A DNA stretch of 32,588 bases, taken from NCBI GenBank assembly GCA_020850325.1, contig JADZEW010000038.1:1-32588 (forward strand), written 5' to 3'. Origin of the DNA: Methanoregulaceae archaeon. Its GTDB lineage: Bacteria; Armatimonadota; Fimbriimonadia; Fimbriimonadales; Fimbriimonadaceae. Below the pieces are notes generated by a model that worked only from the letters and a program-made list of their open reading frames with translations, searched no databases and was not told the origin of the DNA. This document shows positions 1 to 9,477 of the stretch, in pieces. The translations under genes were made by a program, and so were the position numbers. Numbering within the stretch: the stretch's first letter is position 1; each line of letters begins with the position of its first letter.

Positions 1-229
1 AAGTTCCCAAGATAGCGTTCGACTCCCGCCGCGGACGACGCGTGCACACTCTCGCTATGGGCCTCGATTAGCCCAAGGGGAATCGTGCCTTCCCGCGTCG
101 TTCCCGACTCGCAGTGTTTTACTAGGGAGGAAGGCTGGCCCCGATCCCAGGTATCCTTAACGAGGGCGCGGCTCTGCGCCAGACGACTTCGTCTGAACCT
201 TGGAACCCCCGTTCGTGAGCTGAGAAGCT
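1..229. other. gyrA upstream region, no gene seen
   Basis: No convincing gene is visible in this stretch before gyrA. Short open frames exist on both strands but lack family features. No clear -35/-10 pair or strong Shine-Dalgarno sequence stands out before the gyrA ATG. The segment may hold the end of a gene or a promoter lying outside the window. Confidence 0.4.
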
Positions 230-2701
230 ATGCCCGACGATCAGAATCTCTCTATCGACGTACAAGAGGAACTTGGCCGTAGTTACGTCAACTACGCCAT
301 GTCCGTCATCATCGCCCGGGCGTTGCCCGATGTGCGCGACGGCCTGAAGCCTGTCCAGCGGCGAATCCTCTACGCCATGCGGCAGCTGAACTTGACCGCG
401 GGCGGTGCCTACACCAAGTGCGCCAAGGTCTGCGGCTACACGTCCGGCGACTTCCACCCCCACGGCGAAGCGATCATCTACCCGACGCTCGTCCGAATGG
501 CCCAGTCGTTCAACATGCGCTACCCCCTCATCGAGGGACAGGGCAACTTCGGCTCGGTGGACGGCGACTCGCCGGCCGCCATGCGATATACGGAGTGCCG
601 CCTGACGCCGCTCGCGATGGAGATGCTCGAGGACCTCGACAAGGAGTCCATCGACTGGGTGCCGAACTACCTGCAGAGCACCAACGAGCCCACGGTTCTT
701 CCCGCTAAGTTCCCTAACCTGCTCTGCAACGGCGGCTCCGGAATCGCGGTCGGCATGGCCACCAACCTGCCCCCTCACAACTTGACTGAGGTGTGCAATG
801 CGGTCCTCCACCGGCTGGAGAATCCGCAGTCCACCCTCGACGACATCATGGAGATCATGCCTGGGCCGGACTTCCCCACTTACGGCACCATCATGGGCGT
901 CAAGGGCATCCGCTCGGCTTACGAGACCGGCCGTGGCTCCATCATCATGCAAGCCAAGACGATGATCGAACCCGGGGATATGGGCAAGAGCATCATCGTC
1001 GTCACCGAACTTCCCTATCAGGTCAACAAGACCACCCTCATCAAGAACATTGCCGAGATCGCGAAGACCAAGCGATTCGACGGCATCACCGACGTACAGG
1101 ACTACTCGGACAAGCGCGGCATGCGGGTCGAGATCTCGATCCGCCGCGACGTTCAGCCGAACAAGGCGCTGAACTACCTGCTGAAGCACACACAGCTGCG
1201 CACTACCTTTGGCGCGATCATGTTGTCGCTCGTCGACGGTGCGCCGCGAGTTTCGCCGCTGCTGACGATCCTTGACGAGTTCATCAAGCACCGCCGCCGC
1301 GTCATCGAGAACCGAACCCGGTTCGAGCTGTACCAGGCGCTCGAAGAGGTGCACATCAATGAGGGCTACCAAATCGCTCGGCGGTTCCTCGACGAAGTCA
1401 TCGCCCTCATCCGCAAGTCGGAAGACGTCGGCGTGGCCCGCGTCGAGTTGGTCCGTGAGTTTGGTCTTTCGCCGCTGCAGGCAAATGCGATCCTCAACAT
1501 GCAGCTTCGCCAGCTGACCCGGCTGTCGCAGCAGGAACTCGAGAACCGCTACAAGGACGCCCTGTACCGCGTTCAGAACTTGCTCGACATCCTGAACGAC
1601 GAAGTCCGACTGCTCGGCGTGCTGAAGGGCGAGATCGAAGCCCTTCGCGATAAGCACGGCGACGAGCGGCGCTCGAAGATCATCACCCGCGAGCCGGGCG
1701 ACTTCAGCGACGAGGACATGATCCCCGAAGAGGAAGCGATCGTTTCCATCTCGCGCGACGGCTACATCAAGCGGGTGAGCATCGACGCCTGGCGACAACA
1801 AAAGCGCGGCGGCAAGGGTGTGAACAACACCCAAAAGGCCGATGACGAGCCAGCGCACCTCTTCCAGGTCAGCACCCACCACTTCATCCTCTTCTTTACC
1901 GATCGCGGCAAGGTCTACCGCCTGAAGGGCTACGAGATCCCCGAGTCGGGACGCTATGCCAAGGGCATGCCGGTCATCAACTACATCGCCATCGAGAGCG
2001 GTGAGCGGGTGACGGCAACCGTCTCGGTGAAGGACATCAACGCCGAGGGCTTCCTTTCCATGGTCACCCGCAAGGGCGAAATCAAGCGAACGGAGCTGAG
2101 CAAGTTTGGCAACATTCGCTCCAATGGCTTGATCGCGTTCAACATCGAAGACGGCGACGAACTCGGATGGGTGCTCCGCACTACCGGCAGTCAAGACATC
2201 ATCATGATCACCCGCGAGGGCCAGAGCATTCGGTTTAACGAAACTCAGGCGCGTGGCCGTGGCCGACAGGCGGGCGGCGTTCGCGCCGTGTCGTTCAAGA
2301 ACGATGAAGACCACCTGGTCTCGGCGGCGATCGTCCGCAACGAGGCTTCCCTGCTCGTGGTCGGCGAGAACGGATATGGCAAGCGCACGATGCTCGAAGA
2401 GTATCGGGTGCAGGGTCGAGGCGGCTCGGGCATCTTGACGATGAACGTGACGCCGAAGACGGGCCGGATCGTGGGCGCCGAGGTTGTGGAAGACGACGAC
2501 CGCTTGCTGCTCATGACCACGCAGGGCAAGGGCATCCGCATGAAGGTGAAGGACATCCGCATGGTTGGCCGAATCGCCCAAGGCGTGAAGCTGATCGACC
2601 TCGCGGCGGGCGACCAAGTGCGGTCGATCGCGCGGATCGTGCAGTCGGCCGACGACGGCGATACGGACGACGAAGACAACTTCGACGGCTCGGAGGAGTA
2701 G
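230..2701 (+). CDS. gyrA: DNA gyrase subunit A
   Basis: This is the breakage-reunion subunit of gyrase, which works as an A2B2 complex with GyrB to introduce negative supercoils in the cytoplasm. The 823-residue product starts with the typical GyrA N-terminus. The active-site tyrosine is Tyr120 in the motif AMRYTECRL, inside a topoisomerase IIA domain of about 470 residues. A beta-pinwheel C-terminal domain follows with a GyrA box near residues 522-528 (QKRGGKG), which separates GyrA from ParC. The tail is acidic. Length is normal for the family. In the quinolone region [11 protein letters not shown] the positions matching E. coli Ser83 and Asp87 are Ala81 and Pro85. gyrB is not in the window. 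A strong hairpin terminator follows the stop, so the gene seems to end its own transcript. The start has only a weak Shine-Dalgarno sequence. Confidence 0.98.
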   Translation: MPDDQNLSIDVQEELGRSYVNYAMSVIIARALPDVRDGLKPVQRRILYAMRQLNLTAGGAYTKCAKVCGYTSGDFHPHGEAIIYPTLVRMAQSFNMRYPLIEGQGNFGSVDGDSPAAMRYTECRLTPLAMEMLEDLDKESIDWVPNYLQSTNEPTVLPAKFPNLLCNGGSGIAVGMATNLPPHNLTEVCNAVLHRLENPQSTLDDIMEIMPGPDFPTYGTIMGVKGIRSAYETGRGSIIMQAKTMIEPGDMGKSIIVVTELPYQVNKTTLIKNIAEIAKTKRFDGITDVQDYSDKRGMRVEISIRRDVQPNKALNYLLKHTQLRTTFGAIMLSLVDGAPRVSPLLTILDEFIKHRRRVIENRTRFELYQALEEVHINEGYQIARRFLDEVIALIRKSEDVGVARVELVREFGLSPLQANAILNMQLRQLTRLSQQELENRYKDALYRVQNLLDILNDEVRLLGVLKGEIEALRDKHGDERRSKIITREPGDFSDEDMIPEEEAIVSISRDGYIKRVSIDAWRQQKRGGKGVNNTQKADDEPAHLFQVSTHHFILFFTDRGKVYRLKGYEIPESGRYAKGMPVINYIAIESGERVTATVSVKDINAEGFLSMVTRKGEIKRTELSKFGNIRSNGLIAFNIEDGDELGWVLRTTGSQDIIMITREGQSIRFNETQARGRGRQAGGVRAVSFKNDEDHLVSAAIVRNEASLLVVGENGYGKRTMLEEYRVQGRGGSGILTMNVTPKTGRIVGAEVVEDDDRLLLMTTQGKGIRMKVKDIRMVGRIAQGVKLIDLAAGDQVRSIARIVQSADDGDTDDEDNFDGSEE

Positions 2702-2716
2702 TCCTCGGTTTGTGAT

Positions 2717-2754
2717 CGCCCGGAGTCATTTTTGACTCCGGGCGCTTGTGTTTT
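2717..2754 (+). terminator. Intrinsic terminator of gyrA
   Basis: A perfect 12-bp stem (2717-2728 with 2733-2744) encloses a TTTT loop and is followed by a T-rich stretch. It lies 15 bases after the gyrA stop and separates gyrA from the tRNA promoter. Confidence 0.85.
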
Positions 2755-2794
2755 CATCCCGCGCCCCTCGTGTCGTTTCTGTTCTTGTTTTGGC

Positions 2795-2823
2795 TTGCCG
2801 AGCGGCCCGAGGGCGGGTATAAT
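2795..2823 (+). promoter_or_regulatory. Promoter of tRNA-Glu
   Basis: TTGCCG at 2795-2800 and a consensus TATAAT at 2818-2823 are separated by exactly 17 bases. The expected transcript start is about ten bases before the mature tRNA. No terminator lies between the tRNA and the two genes after it, so this promoter may also drive that cassette. Confidence 0.75.
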
Positions 2824-2840
2824 CTCGGTCGCTGCCGCGT

Positions 2841-2917
2841 GCTCCGGTCGTCTAGCGGTTTAGGACATCGCCCTCTCACGGCGAAGATCGTGGGTTCGAA
2901 TCCCATCCGGAGTACCA
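2841..2917 (+). tRNA. tRNA-Glu (anticodon CTC)
   Basis: The 77-base gene includes an encoded CCA end. The anticodon arm is TCGCC / CTCTCAC / GGCGA, with CTC at 2875-2877, which reads GAG. The T-arm has the standard GTTCGAATC loop. The acceptor stem pairs GCTCCGG with CCGGAGT, so the first pair is a G-T wobble. The 3' part from 2861 onward is repeated exactly at 3713-3769, so the present 3' end may have been supplied by an inserted element. Confidence 0.96.
2861..2917 (+). repeat. 57-bp direct repeat, left copy (inside tRNA-Glu)
   Basis: This is the left copy of the tRNA-derived repeat. It runs from the 3' strand of the D stem through the anticodon arm, T-arm and CCA, and it is identical to 3713-3769. 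Identity ends sharply: the preceding base is T here and C in the other copy. Confidence 0.95.
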
Positions 2918-2937
2918 CTTTTGTCGGTCAAACTGAC

Positions 2938-3168
2938 ATGGACCCAAAGCTCATCCGAGACTGGAAGCGGGGACAGGAAGCTGCCAACCAGGTCATTCTG
3001 GAAGAAGCTCGAAATCGAACGCCCTCAGAACGCTTTGCTCTCCTTGAGGCGTTCTTGGTGCGGCTGGCTTCGATGAATCGCCTTACGCCAAGGTCGGATG
3101 ATTTGGACTTCCACCTTCGATGGCAACTCGCCCGGGAGGCCTGGCTTGCAAAACAGTCCCGAGCTTAG
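2938..3168 (+). CDS. Small partner protein of the nucleotidyltransferase (putative antitoxin-like)
   Basis: The 76-residue protein is charged and mostly helical, with no signal peptide or membrane segment. It begins MDPKLIRDWKRG and contains a TPSERFALLEAF stretch. I do not recognise a named family. A small ORF of this kind just upstream of a nucleotidyltransferase gene is a recurring bacterial arrangement resembling MNT or AbiEi/AbiEii-type toxin-antitoxin pairs, so a partner or antitoxin role is inferred from position. It starts 20 bases after the tRNA CCA end without a clear Shine-Dalgarno sequence, and is probably read from the tRNA promoter. Its last 23 bases overlap the next gene, which implies translational coupling. 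Longer in-frame starts would run through the tRNA and were discarded. Confidence 0.7.
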   Translation: MDPKLIRDWKRGQEAANQVILEEARNRTPSERFALLEAFLVRLASMNRLTPRSDDLDFHLRWQLAREAWLAKQSRA

Positions 3169-3715
3169 CGTCGCGTTGTCCAGGCTCAGCGCAGCCCTGA
3201 CCGAACTTGGCATGCGCTACGCGCTCATTGGAGGCATTGCCGTTATTCTTCGTGGCCACGACCGAGCGACGCAGGACGTCGATGCCGTCGTGCTTGACGC
3301 TGACGAATCACTTCCGACCATGCTAGAGGTGTTTCAGCGGCACGGTCTTGTTCCGCGACGCTCCGATGCCGAGGCTTTCGCAAGGCGCAACCGGGTCATC
3401 TTGCTGAGGGCACCGGATGGCACCGGAATCGACGTTTCGATGGGGGCGCTCCCGTTCGAAGAAGAAATCGTCGAGAGGGCAACCCACGAGAACTTGACTG
3501 ACGCAATCGCCATGATGGTCGCCACCGCGGAGGACCTCGTGATCATGAAACTTGTGGCCGCCCGAAGCCGAGACATCGACGACGTTCGCAGACTCTTCGA
3601 ACTGTATCCAAACATGGATCGGGTTCGTATTCTGCGAATTGTGACCGACTACGCAGATGCCCTCGACCAGCCTGAGCTCGTTCGCAACTTTGAGGCAATT
3701 CTAGGGGCCGACTAG
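3146..3715 (+). CDS. Nucleotidyltransferase of the AbiEii / DUF6036-like (MNT) type
   Basis: The 189-residue protein has the nucleotidyltransferase signature: a Gly-Gly pair at residues 29-30 (ALIGGIAVILRG) followed by an Asp-x-Asp metal-binding pair at 44-46 (TQDVDAVV). Such proteins transfer nucleotides or NMPs onto RNA, often tRNA, or onto proteins, and several act as toxins. The target here is unknown. I chose the TTG at 3146 because a GGGAGG sequence lies six bases upstream. An ATG at 3098 in the same frame would add 16 residues of atypical sequence. The TAG stop lies at bases 1-3 of the right-hand 57-bp tRNA repeat, so that repeat supplies the stop codon. The flanking repeats suggest horizontal acquisition. 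An antiphage or toxin role is inference. Confidence 0.8.
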   Translation: MQNSPELSVALSRLSAALTELGMRYALIGGIAVILRGHDRATQDVDAVVLDADESLPTMLEVFQRHGLVPRRSDAEAFARRNRVILLRAPDGTGIDVSMGALPFEEEIVERATHENLTDAIAMMVATAEDLVIMKLVAARSRDIDDVRRLFELYPNMDRVRILRIVTDYADALDQPELVRNFEAILGAD

Positions 3716-3769
3716 GACATCGCCCTCTCACGGCGAAGATCGTGGGTTCGAATCCCATCCGGAGTACCA
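3713..3769 (+). repeat. 57-bp direct repeat, right copy (tRNA-Glu 3' fragment)
   Basis: This exact copy of 2861-2917 lacks the acceptor 5' strand and most of the D-arm, so it cannot form a tRNA. Its first three bases (TAG) are the stop codon of the nucleotidyltransferase gene. If the element excised, this would be the distal attachment site. Confidence 0.95.
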
Positions 3770-3809
3770 AGATGAGGAATGGGCTTGACCCGTTCCTATC
3801 TTGGTATTT
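3767..3809 (+). terminator. Terminator-like hairpin after the tRNA fragment
   Basis: A 16-pair stem with one bulge and one wobble (3767-3783 with 3789-3804) encloses the loop CTTGA and is followed by TATTT. It begins within the CCA of the tRNA fragment. It may be the original tRNA-Glu terminator, now displaced. It would end the tRNA-cassette transcript and faces convergent genes. Confidence 0.6.
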
Positions 3810-3831
3810 GGGGGGATGAGAAGTTCACCCC

Positions 3832-3893
3832 GCCGACTAACATGCCAGGTGAACGATCCCCGGCTTCGAATGAGGAATCCCAGCCAGAGTACT
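3832..3893 (+). repeat. Probable decayed third copy of the tRNA-Glu 3' repeat
   Basis: The order of matches to 3709-3769 is conserved: GCCGACTA, ACAT, GCC, GG.GAA, GATC, TTCGAAT, then after a 7-base GAGGAAT insertion CCCA.CC.GAGTAC. It even includes the bases just before the repeat that end the nucleotidyltransferase gene. Gaps are several, so chance is not excluded. It suggests an older insertion or duplication at the same site. Confidence 0.45.
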
Positions 3894-3913
3894 CCTTAGG
3901 AAAGCCTCCTCCG

Positions 3914-4378
3914 TTATCTGAGCAACCTCGTGAACGAGAGCGCGACGAGCTTCCAAGTCCCCTTCTCTTGAACGTAGACTTCGGTAACCTCGAACGGGTT
4001 TATCACCTCGTTTCCGCCCAACACAGCGGTCAAGCGAATCGTGTTCAACACAATCGCCGTGGACTCGATGAACCTAACCGACGCCTTCTCGATCTTAGCT
4101 TCCTTGTAATGAATGCCTCCACTGCGAATGGTGTCCAGCTCTTGCTTCTTGGTCATCGTGGCGCCCATATGGACGAAGACCGCTTTCTCGTGGAAGAGGG
4201 CGTCGAGGGCATCCACCTTTTTGTCGGCCATCCACTGCCACTTGTCCTTTGACAAGGTCAGGAGTTGTTGTTCTTGGGCAGGATCCTTTTGAGTTGGGGT
4301 TTGGGCGCTGTTCACAGCGCAGAGTGAAGGGATGATCGCTGACACCAGCAGCATCAGGAGTGCGGTTGAGTTCTTCAT
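3914..4378 (-). CDS. Secreted NTF2-like (DUF4440 / SnoaL-fold) protein
   Basis: The 154-residue product has an N-terminal signal peptide (hydrophobic stretch LLMLLVSAII, cleavage near residue 25). A single NTF2-like domain follows: a helix around LLTLSKDKWQWMADKK, then DALFHEKAVFVHMG, and a closing strand GTWKLVALSFTRL. Proteins of this fold bind small hydrophobic ligands or act as small hydrolases or isomerases, and no specific reaction can be assigned. It is the last gene of the reductase-flavodoxin operon, 23 bases after the flavodoxin stop, with an AAGGA site before ATG. Its presence suggests a role in the same periplasmic redox or detoxification process. Confidence 0.8.
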   Translation of the reverse strand: MKNSTALLMLLVSAIIPSLCAVNSAQTPTQKDPAQEQQLLTLSKDKWQWMADKKVDALDALFHEKAVFVHMGATMTKKQELDTIRSGGIHYKEAKIEKASVRFIESTAIVLNTIRLTAVLGGNEVINPFEVTEVYVQEKGTWKLVALSFTRLLR

Positions 4379-4401
4379 AGTTGTTCCTTGTGTTCGGACC
4401 G

Positions 4402-5033
4402 CTAGTCCGCGTACATCTTTATCTTTCTTAACCAGGTTTCGACTTCTCTCTCGGCTTCATCCGACCTTGCTCCGTTGATGTTCGGGAGCTGGCTGCCCCG
4501 TTCGGTCCCGCCGCTTGTGGTGAAGCCCTCCAAGACCGTGCTTTGCTGGCAGAGTTGCCTTACGGTGTCGAAGCTGGAGCCTATGCCGTACCCGTCATTC
4601 GTGTTGAAGGGGATCACGGTCTTGCCTTTCAGGTCGTATTGGCTCAGAAATGACTTCATCGGAGGCGGTAGCTTCATCCCCCAAGTGGGAAAGCCGACGA
4701 AAACCGTGTCGTACTGGTCGATGCGGTCAATCTTTGTCTTCAACGGCGGTAGAAAACCGGATTCATTCTCCCGGACAACTTGCTGCACCGTTGCTCTGTA
4801 GTCGCTCGGGTAAGGCTTCTCCAATTCCAGAGCGACCATGGTGCCCCCAACCTTCTTCTTGATCAACTCGGCAATGACTTTGGTGTTGTTGGTTCGCGAC
4901 AAGTAGACGATCAGGATTTTCTTCGCAGACTGGGCAGGTCGACCCTGAACAGGCGGTTGATGAGCAGACATGCAGCCAGCAGACCAAACCAGAGTCGTCA
5001 GGATAGTCAGCTTTCCTAACGCCGTGAAGATCT

Positions 5034-5037
<4 letters not shown>
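4402..5037 (-). CDS. Lipoprotein flavodoxin
   Basis: The 211-residue flavodoxin carries a lipoprotein signal with lipobox (WSAGC, Cys about residue 22) and a linker, then a flavodoxin fold. The FMN phosphate loop is visible as SRTNNTK after the first strand (ILIVYL). A glycine-rich FMN-binding segment VFVGFPTWGM follows at mid-protein. Flavodoxins carry single electrons on FMN and are normally cytoplasmic, so membrane-anchored export is unusual. Related clusters often pair a flavodoxin with an aldo/keto reductase under AraC control. The GTG start overlaps the stop of the upstream reductase gene as GTGA, with a purine-rich ribosome site inside the reductase gene, so the two are translationally coupled. 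Export appears Sec-dependent because there is no twin arginine. Confidence 0.88.
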
Positions 5038-6200
<1,163 letters not shown>

Positions 6201-6365
6201 TGACTGATTCTCCAAAGCGATGGCACTGTAGCTCTCAACTTGGGCTATTCTACGTTTGGGAGTCCTTGCCACAGAACGACATTCCTGCAAATCTCTTGGC
6301 GAATCCTCCAAACGCAGCAACTGCGGGCTGACGAAGAAGGTAGTAGTAGCAACGAAGTTGATCCA
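6201..6365. promoter_or_regulatory. Divergent control region between the reductase operon and araC
   Basis: This 165-bp region separates two divergent genes and must hold both promoters and probably the AraC operator. I see no strong inverted repeat or consensus promoter. A weak minus-strand TAGAAT lies near 6247-6252. Confidence 0.5.
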
Positions 6366-7283
6366 ATGACAGACCGTGATTCTTTTCGCAACGCGGCAAA
6401 CCGCGAGGAGTTGATCGAGAGGATCGCCGAAGCGGTTCCATCCGACGGCTATCGAGAGCCGATGCCCGGACTCTTGCTCGGGCGAGCCTCGGAGCCCACT
6501 GAGAACCTTCATGGGGTGGTCCGCCCTTCCTTCTGTTTGATCGCTCAAGGGGCGAAGGAGGTGTACCTCGGCGATACGGTGTATCGGTACGACGCGGAGC
6601 GATACCTGATCGCGACCGTCGAGATGCCGATCACGGCAAGGGTCGTAATCGCATCTCCCAATGAACCGTACCTTTCGCTTCGGCTCGACTTGGACCCAGC
6701 TCTTATCAGTTCTGTGATGATCGAGGCAGGACAACTGCCACCAACAAGCGGCGGCGGCGCGAAGGCCATCGCGGTAAGCGCCTTAGATGCAGGAGTGCTC
6801 GATGCGACCTTGCGACTCATGAGGCTCGTGGGGTCCCCTGAAGATGCGCGTGTCCTCTCACCGACCGTGAGGAGAGAAATCACCTTTCGGTTGATGCAAG
6901 GAGAACAGGGAGATCGCCTGCGGCAGCTGCCCCTGTCGGGCTCTCAAATGAACCGAATAGCTCGCGCAGTGCAACGGTTGCGAAGAGAGTACGACAAGCC
7001 GTTGATCATCGAGGCGCTTGCGAAGGAACTCGGCATGAGCACATCTGGCCTGCACCATCACTTCAAGGCGGTTACCGACATGAGTCCGCTTCAGTTTCAG
7101 AAGCAACTCCGCCTACAGGAAGCGCGGCGCCTGCTCCTCAGCGAGGACATGAATATTGCGACCGCGGGTTACAAAGTGGGCTACGATGATCCCTCCCACT
7201 TTAGCCGTGACTACAAGAAGCTCTTCGGCACCTCGCCTGTGCGAGACGTAGAAAAGCTTCGACAGGTAGTTGCTCCAGATTAG
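6366..7283 (+). CDS. AraC-family transcriptional regulator (AraC_N / YqhC-like)
   Basis: The 305-residue regulator has an N-terminal AraC_N domain (about residues 20-170, including PSFCLIAQGAKEVYLGD). The C-terminal AraC DNA-binding domain has two helix-turn-helix units: ALAKELGMSTSGLHHHF, and AGYKVGYDDPSHFSRDYK followed by the family signature FGTSP. This combination is typical of YqhC-like activators that respond to aldehyde or electrophile stress. I chose the ATG at 6366 (MTDRDSF). The 42 residues upstream in the open frame look non-coding. It is divergent from the reductase operon and 101 bases upstream of an MDR oxidoreductase gene on the same strand, so both are plausible targets. Confidence 0.9.
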   Translation: MTDRDSFRNAANREELIERIAEAVPSDGYREPMPGLLLGRASEPTENLHGVVRPSFCLIAQGAKEVYLGDTVYRYDAERYLIATVEMPITARVVIASPNEPYLSLRLDLDPALISSVMIEAGQLPPTSGGGAKAIAVSALDAGVLDATLRLMRLVGSPEDARVLSPTVRREITFRLMQGEQGDRLRQLPLSGSQMNRIARAVQRLRREYDKPLIIEALAKELGMSTSGLHHHFKAVTDMSPLQFQKQLRLQEARRLLLSEDMNIATAGYKVGYDDPSHFSRDYKKLFGTSPVRDVEKLRQVVAPD

Positions 7284-7384
7284 CGGCAAAAAACTGGCAT
7301 CGTACAGCCGCGGCGGGACTCGAACTCTCCGGCAGCAGATTCATCGATCTCGGCCCGTTGGCTCCATACTGAGCCCGGGGAATC

Positions 7385-8395
7385 ATGAAAGCTCTTGTTT
7401 TCAATCGCTATGGCGATCTGGATCGGGTTGAGTTTGCCGACCTTCCTCGGCCAACGCCCAAGTCTGGTCAAGTTCTTGTTCAAGTCCGCGCGGCTGGCTT
7501 GAATCCCGTCGACAACAAGATCAGGAGCGGAGCCATGAAGCCCATCCTGCGGTATCAGTTGCCAGCAATACTGGGCAGCGACTTGGCGGGCGTTGTGGTG
7601 GAGGTGGGCGATAGCGTCTCACGCTTTAAACCTGGCGATGCCGTCTTCGCCAGCATCGATGGTCTTCGTATGGGCGCTCTGGCCGAATATGCGATCGTCG
7701 CAGAGAATGCCGTGGCTCTAAAACCGGCCGATCTGGACTTCGTTGAAGCGGCTTCCATCCCCATGGTCGCGATGACGTCATGGCAAGCCTTGAACGAGAT
7801 CGCGCACATTAAGCCCGACCAAAAGGTGTTCATCCCTGCAGGCTCTGGAGGCATCGGTACGTTTGCGATCCAACTCGCCACCTACCTCGGAGCCAAGGTG
7901 GCAACGACAACAAGTGCCAGCAACGTGGGTCTGGTGCGGAGCCTGGGTGCCGAAGTGGTGATCGATTACCAGAAGCAGAGATTTGAAGATGTGCTGAGCG
8001 ATTACGATGTCGTCCTGGACACCCTCGGTGGCGAATCGCTTGAAAAGTGCTTTTCAATCCTAAGGTCCGGGGGCGTCGTCGTCTCGATTGTCGGGCCACC
8101 CGACGCAGCGTTTGTTCGGGCGCGAGGCATGAACTTTCTCATGGTTTCCGCCCTGTGGCTCATCAGCTCGAAGATACATCGCCTTGCGAAGAAGCGCGGC
8201 ATCGATTACTCATTCCTGCTCGTGGACTCGAACGGTAGCCAACTTTCCGAGATCGGCGAACTGATCATCGAAGGCAAGATCCGGCCAGTGATCGACAAGG
8301 TCTTCCCGTTCGAACAGGCAAGAGATGCGCTCGCTTATCTTGAGATGGGTCGTGCAAAAGGAAAAGTCGTCGTCCAGATGAAGGAACAGCCCTAG
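7385..8395 (+). CDS. Zinc-independent MDR oxidoreductase (quinone oxidoreductase-like)
   Basis: The 336-residue medium-chain dehydrogenase/reductase has a GroES-like N-terminal domain (LGSDLAGVVVEVGDSV) and a Rossmann domain with the NADPH loop PAGSGGIGTFAIQLA around residues 150-165. The structural-zinc cysteine cluster is absent, as in quinone oxidoreductase and zeta-crystallin-like enzymes. It probably reduces quinones or enones with NADPH. It lies downstream of the araC gene on the same strand and fits the electrophile-stress theme. A GGGGA sequence sits five bases before ATG. Confidence 0.9.
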   Translation: MKALVFNRYGDLDRVEFADLPRPTPKSGQVLVQVRAAGLNPVDNKIRSGAMKPILRYQLPAILGSDLAGVVVEVGDSVSRFKPGDAVFASIDGLRMGALAEYAIVAENAVALKPADLDFVEAASIPMVAMTSWQALNEIAHIKPDQKVFIPAGSGGIGTFAIQLATYLGAKVATTTSASNVGLVRSLGAEVVIDYQKQRFEDVLSDYDVVLDTLGGESLEKCFSILRSGGVVVSIVGPPDAAFVRARGMNFLMVSALWLISSKIHRLAKKRGIDYSFLLVDSNGSQLSEIGELIIEGKIRPVIDKVFPFEQARDALAYLEMGRAKGKVVVQMKEQP

Positions 8396-8514
8396 GAGGT
8401 GGGCGCCTCGGTGTAACCGGTGTTGCCCCACTAAGCCTCCGGCCCGTCATCCCCGCCGTCGTGTCATCAAGGTAGATTGCGAATGAACGATCCAGTCTAC
8501 TAGGGGACCTATCC

Positions 8515-9477
8515 ATGATGATTCGCCTCGCTCAATGCAACTCCAGTGCGCGCACCGTTGCGCACATTTCCATCTTGCTCGGAGCCTCGCTGGCCACATC
8601 CGGTATGACGCCACAACCCTCCGACTCCAAGCAAGCGGACCTGCGTGCGCTGGAGGGCGAGTGGATTTTCGTCGAGGACCGCACCGTGGGACGCACGCTG
8701 GAGCAGCTGAGCCCACCGATGGGCGACAAGTTCATCTTCAAGACCGAGGCGGATGCGATCATTCTCGTGTGGGGTCATGGCGGTGGAGGCAATCGAGACG
8801 TGCGAATCAAACTCGACGGCACTCCCACCGAAATCCCGGGCACGACCGCCGGCGCACTGACCCGTTATCGGGCGAGTTGGAAGGACGGAGCCCTCACTTA
8901 CGAGATGGAGTTCATCCGCGCGGCCGGAAGCGCCCCCGCAACATTGGTCAAGCGAGAGTTCCGGATGACCCAGGACGGGCTGATCGTTCGTTCGAACTTG
9001 GGGACGGGCTCGGAGCTCGGACCGAGCGCCCTCTATCGCCATCCGGCGGACATCCCCATGCCTGCGCCGTTCAAAGCCGTGATCGCCGACATCGCGTGGC
9101 TCTCCGGCCCGTGGGTCGGTTCGCGGAGCTCAGGGGCGACGTTCGAAGAGCGATGGAGCCCGCCGAAGGGTGGCGCAATGCTCGCCATCTCGCGCACCGT
9201 AAACGCGGCGGGCAAGATGTCTGCGTTCGAGTTTCTGCGCATCGTCGAGCGAGACGGAGGGCTGGTGTATGTGGCTCAGCCGGGAGGCGCTCCGGCCACC
9301 GAGTTCGTGCTCACCGAACTGAGCAAGACCCGCGCCGTGTTCGACAACCCGCGCCACGACTACCCCAAGCGGATCATCTACGAACTCTCAGCCGATGGAA
9401 GCTTGACGGCGATCATCGGATACATGAAGGGCGGCACGCCTCGGCGGTTCGAGTTCAAACGCGAAATGCTCAAGTAG
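8515..9477 (+). CDS. Secreted two-domain protein with C-terminal DUF6265
   Basis: The 320-residue protein has a possible signal region at its N-terminus, then two domains. The first (about residues 40-170, from DLRALEGEWIFVED) resembles the lipocalin-like domains common in planctomycete-type TIGR03067 proteins. The second (about 190-320) shows the DUF6265 pattern: WLSGPWVG, EERWSPPKGGAML, a middle FEFLRIVERDGGLVYVA, then NPRHDYPKRIIY. The biochemical function of DUF6265 is unknown. The gene is followed 11 bases later by a LolA-like secreted protein. A degenerate copy of its C-terminal motif may survive at 12841-12915. ATG codons at 8515 and 8518 are both possible, with AGGGG upstream. Confidence 0.75.
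   Translation: MMIRLAQCNSSARTVAHISILLGASLATSGMTPQPSDSKQADLRALEGEWIFVEDRTVGRTLEQLSPPMGDKFIFKTEADAIILVWGHGGGGNRDVRIKLDGTPTEIPGTTAGALTRYRASWKDGALTYEMEFIRAAGSAPATLVKREFRMTQDGLIVRSNLGTGSELGPSALYRHPADIPMPAPFKAVIADIAWLSGPWVGSRSSGATFEERWSPPKGGAMLAISRTVNAAGKMSAFEFLRIVERDGGLVYVAQPGGAPATEFVLTELSKTRAVFDNPRHDYPKRIIYELSADGSLTAIIGYMKGGTPRRFEFKREMLK

Larger units (their letters stand above)
2861..3769 (+). mobile_element. tRNA-anchored mini-element carrying a nucleotidyltransferase cassette
   Basis: Exact 57-bp direct repeats of the tRNA-Glu 3' part bound a segment with two overlapping genes and nothing else. Integration into the 3' end of a tRNA, with restoration of the tRNA on one side, is the classic signature of tyrosine-recombinase islands. 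No recombinase gene is present here, so any mobility would need help in trans. A terminator-like hairpin follows the distal copy, consistent with the element having separated the original tRNA from its terminator. A simple segmental duplication is the alternative. Confidence 0.65.

Noticed and set aside
122-2617. An 831-codon open frame antisense to gyrA
   Set aside because: It mirrors gyrA almost fully, has no family features and reflects GC-rich codon use. gyrA itself is certain.
2746-2937. A longer start for the 76-residue cassette protein
   Set aside because: The frame would run through the tRNA-Glu gene and its promoter.
7300-7345. A tRNA-like string (GGGACTCGAAC) between araC and the MDR gene
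   Set aside because: T-stem and acceptor arms do not pair on either strand, and no anticodon arm follows.
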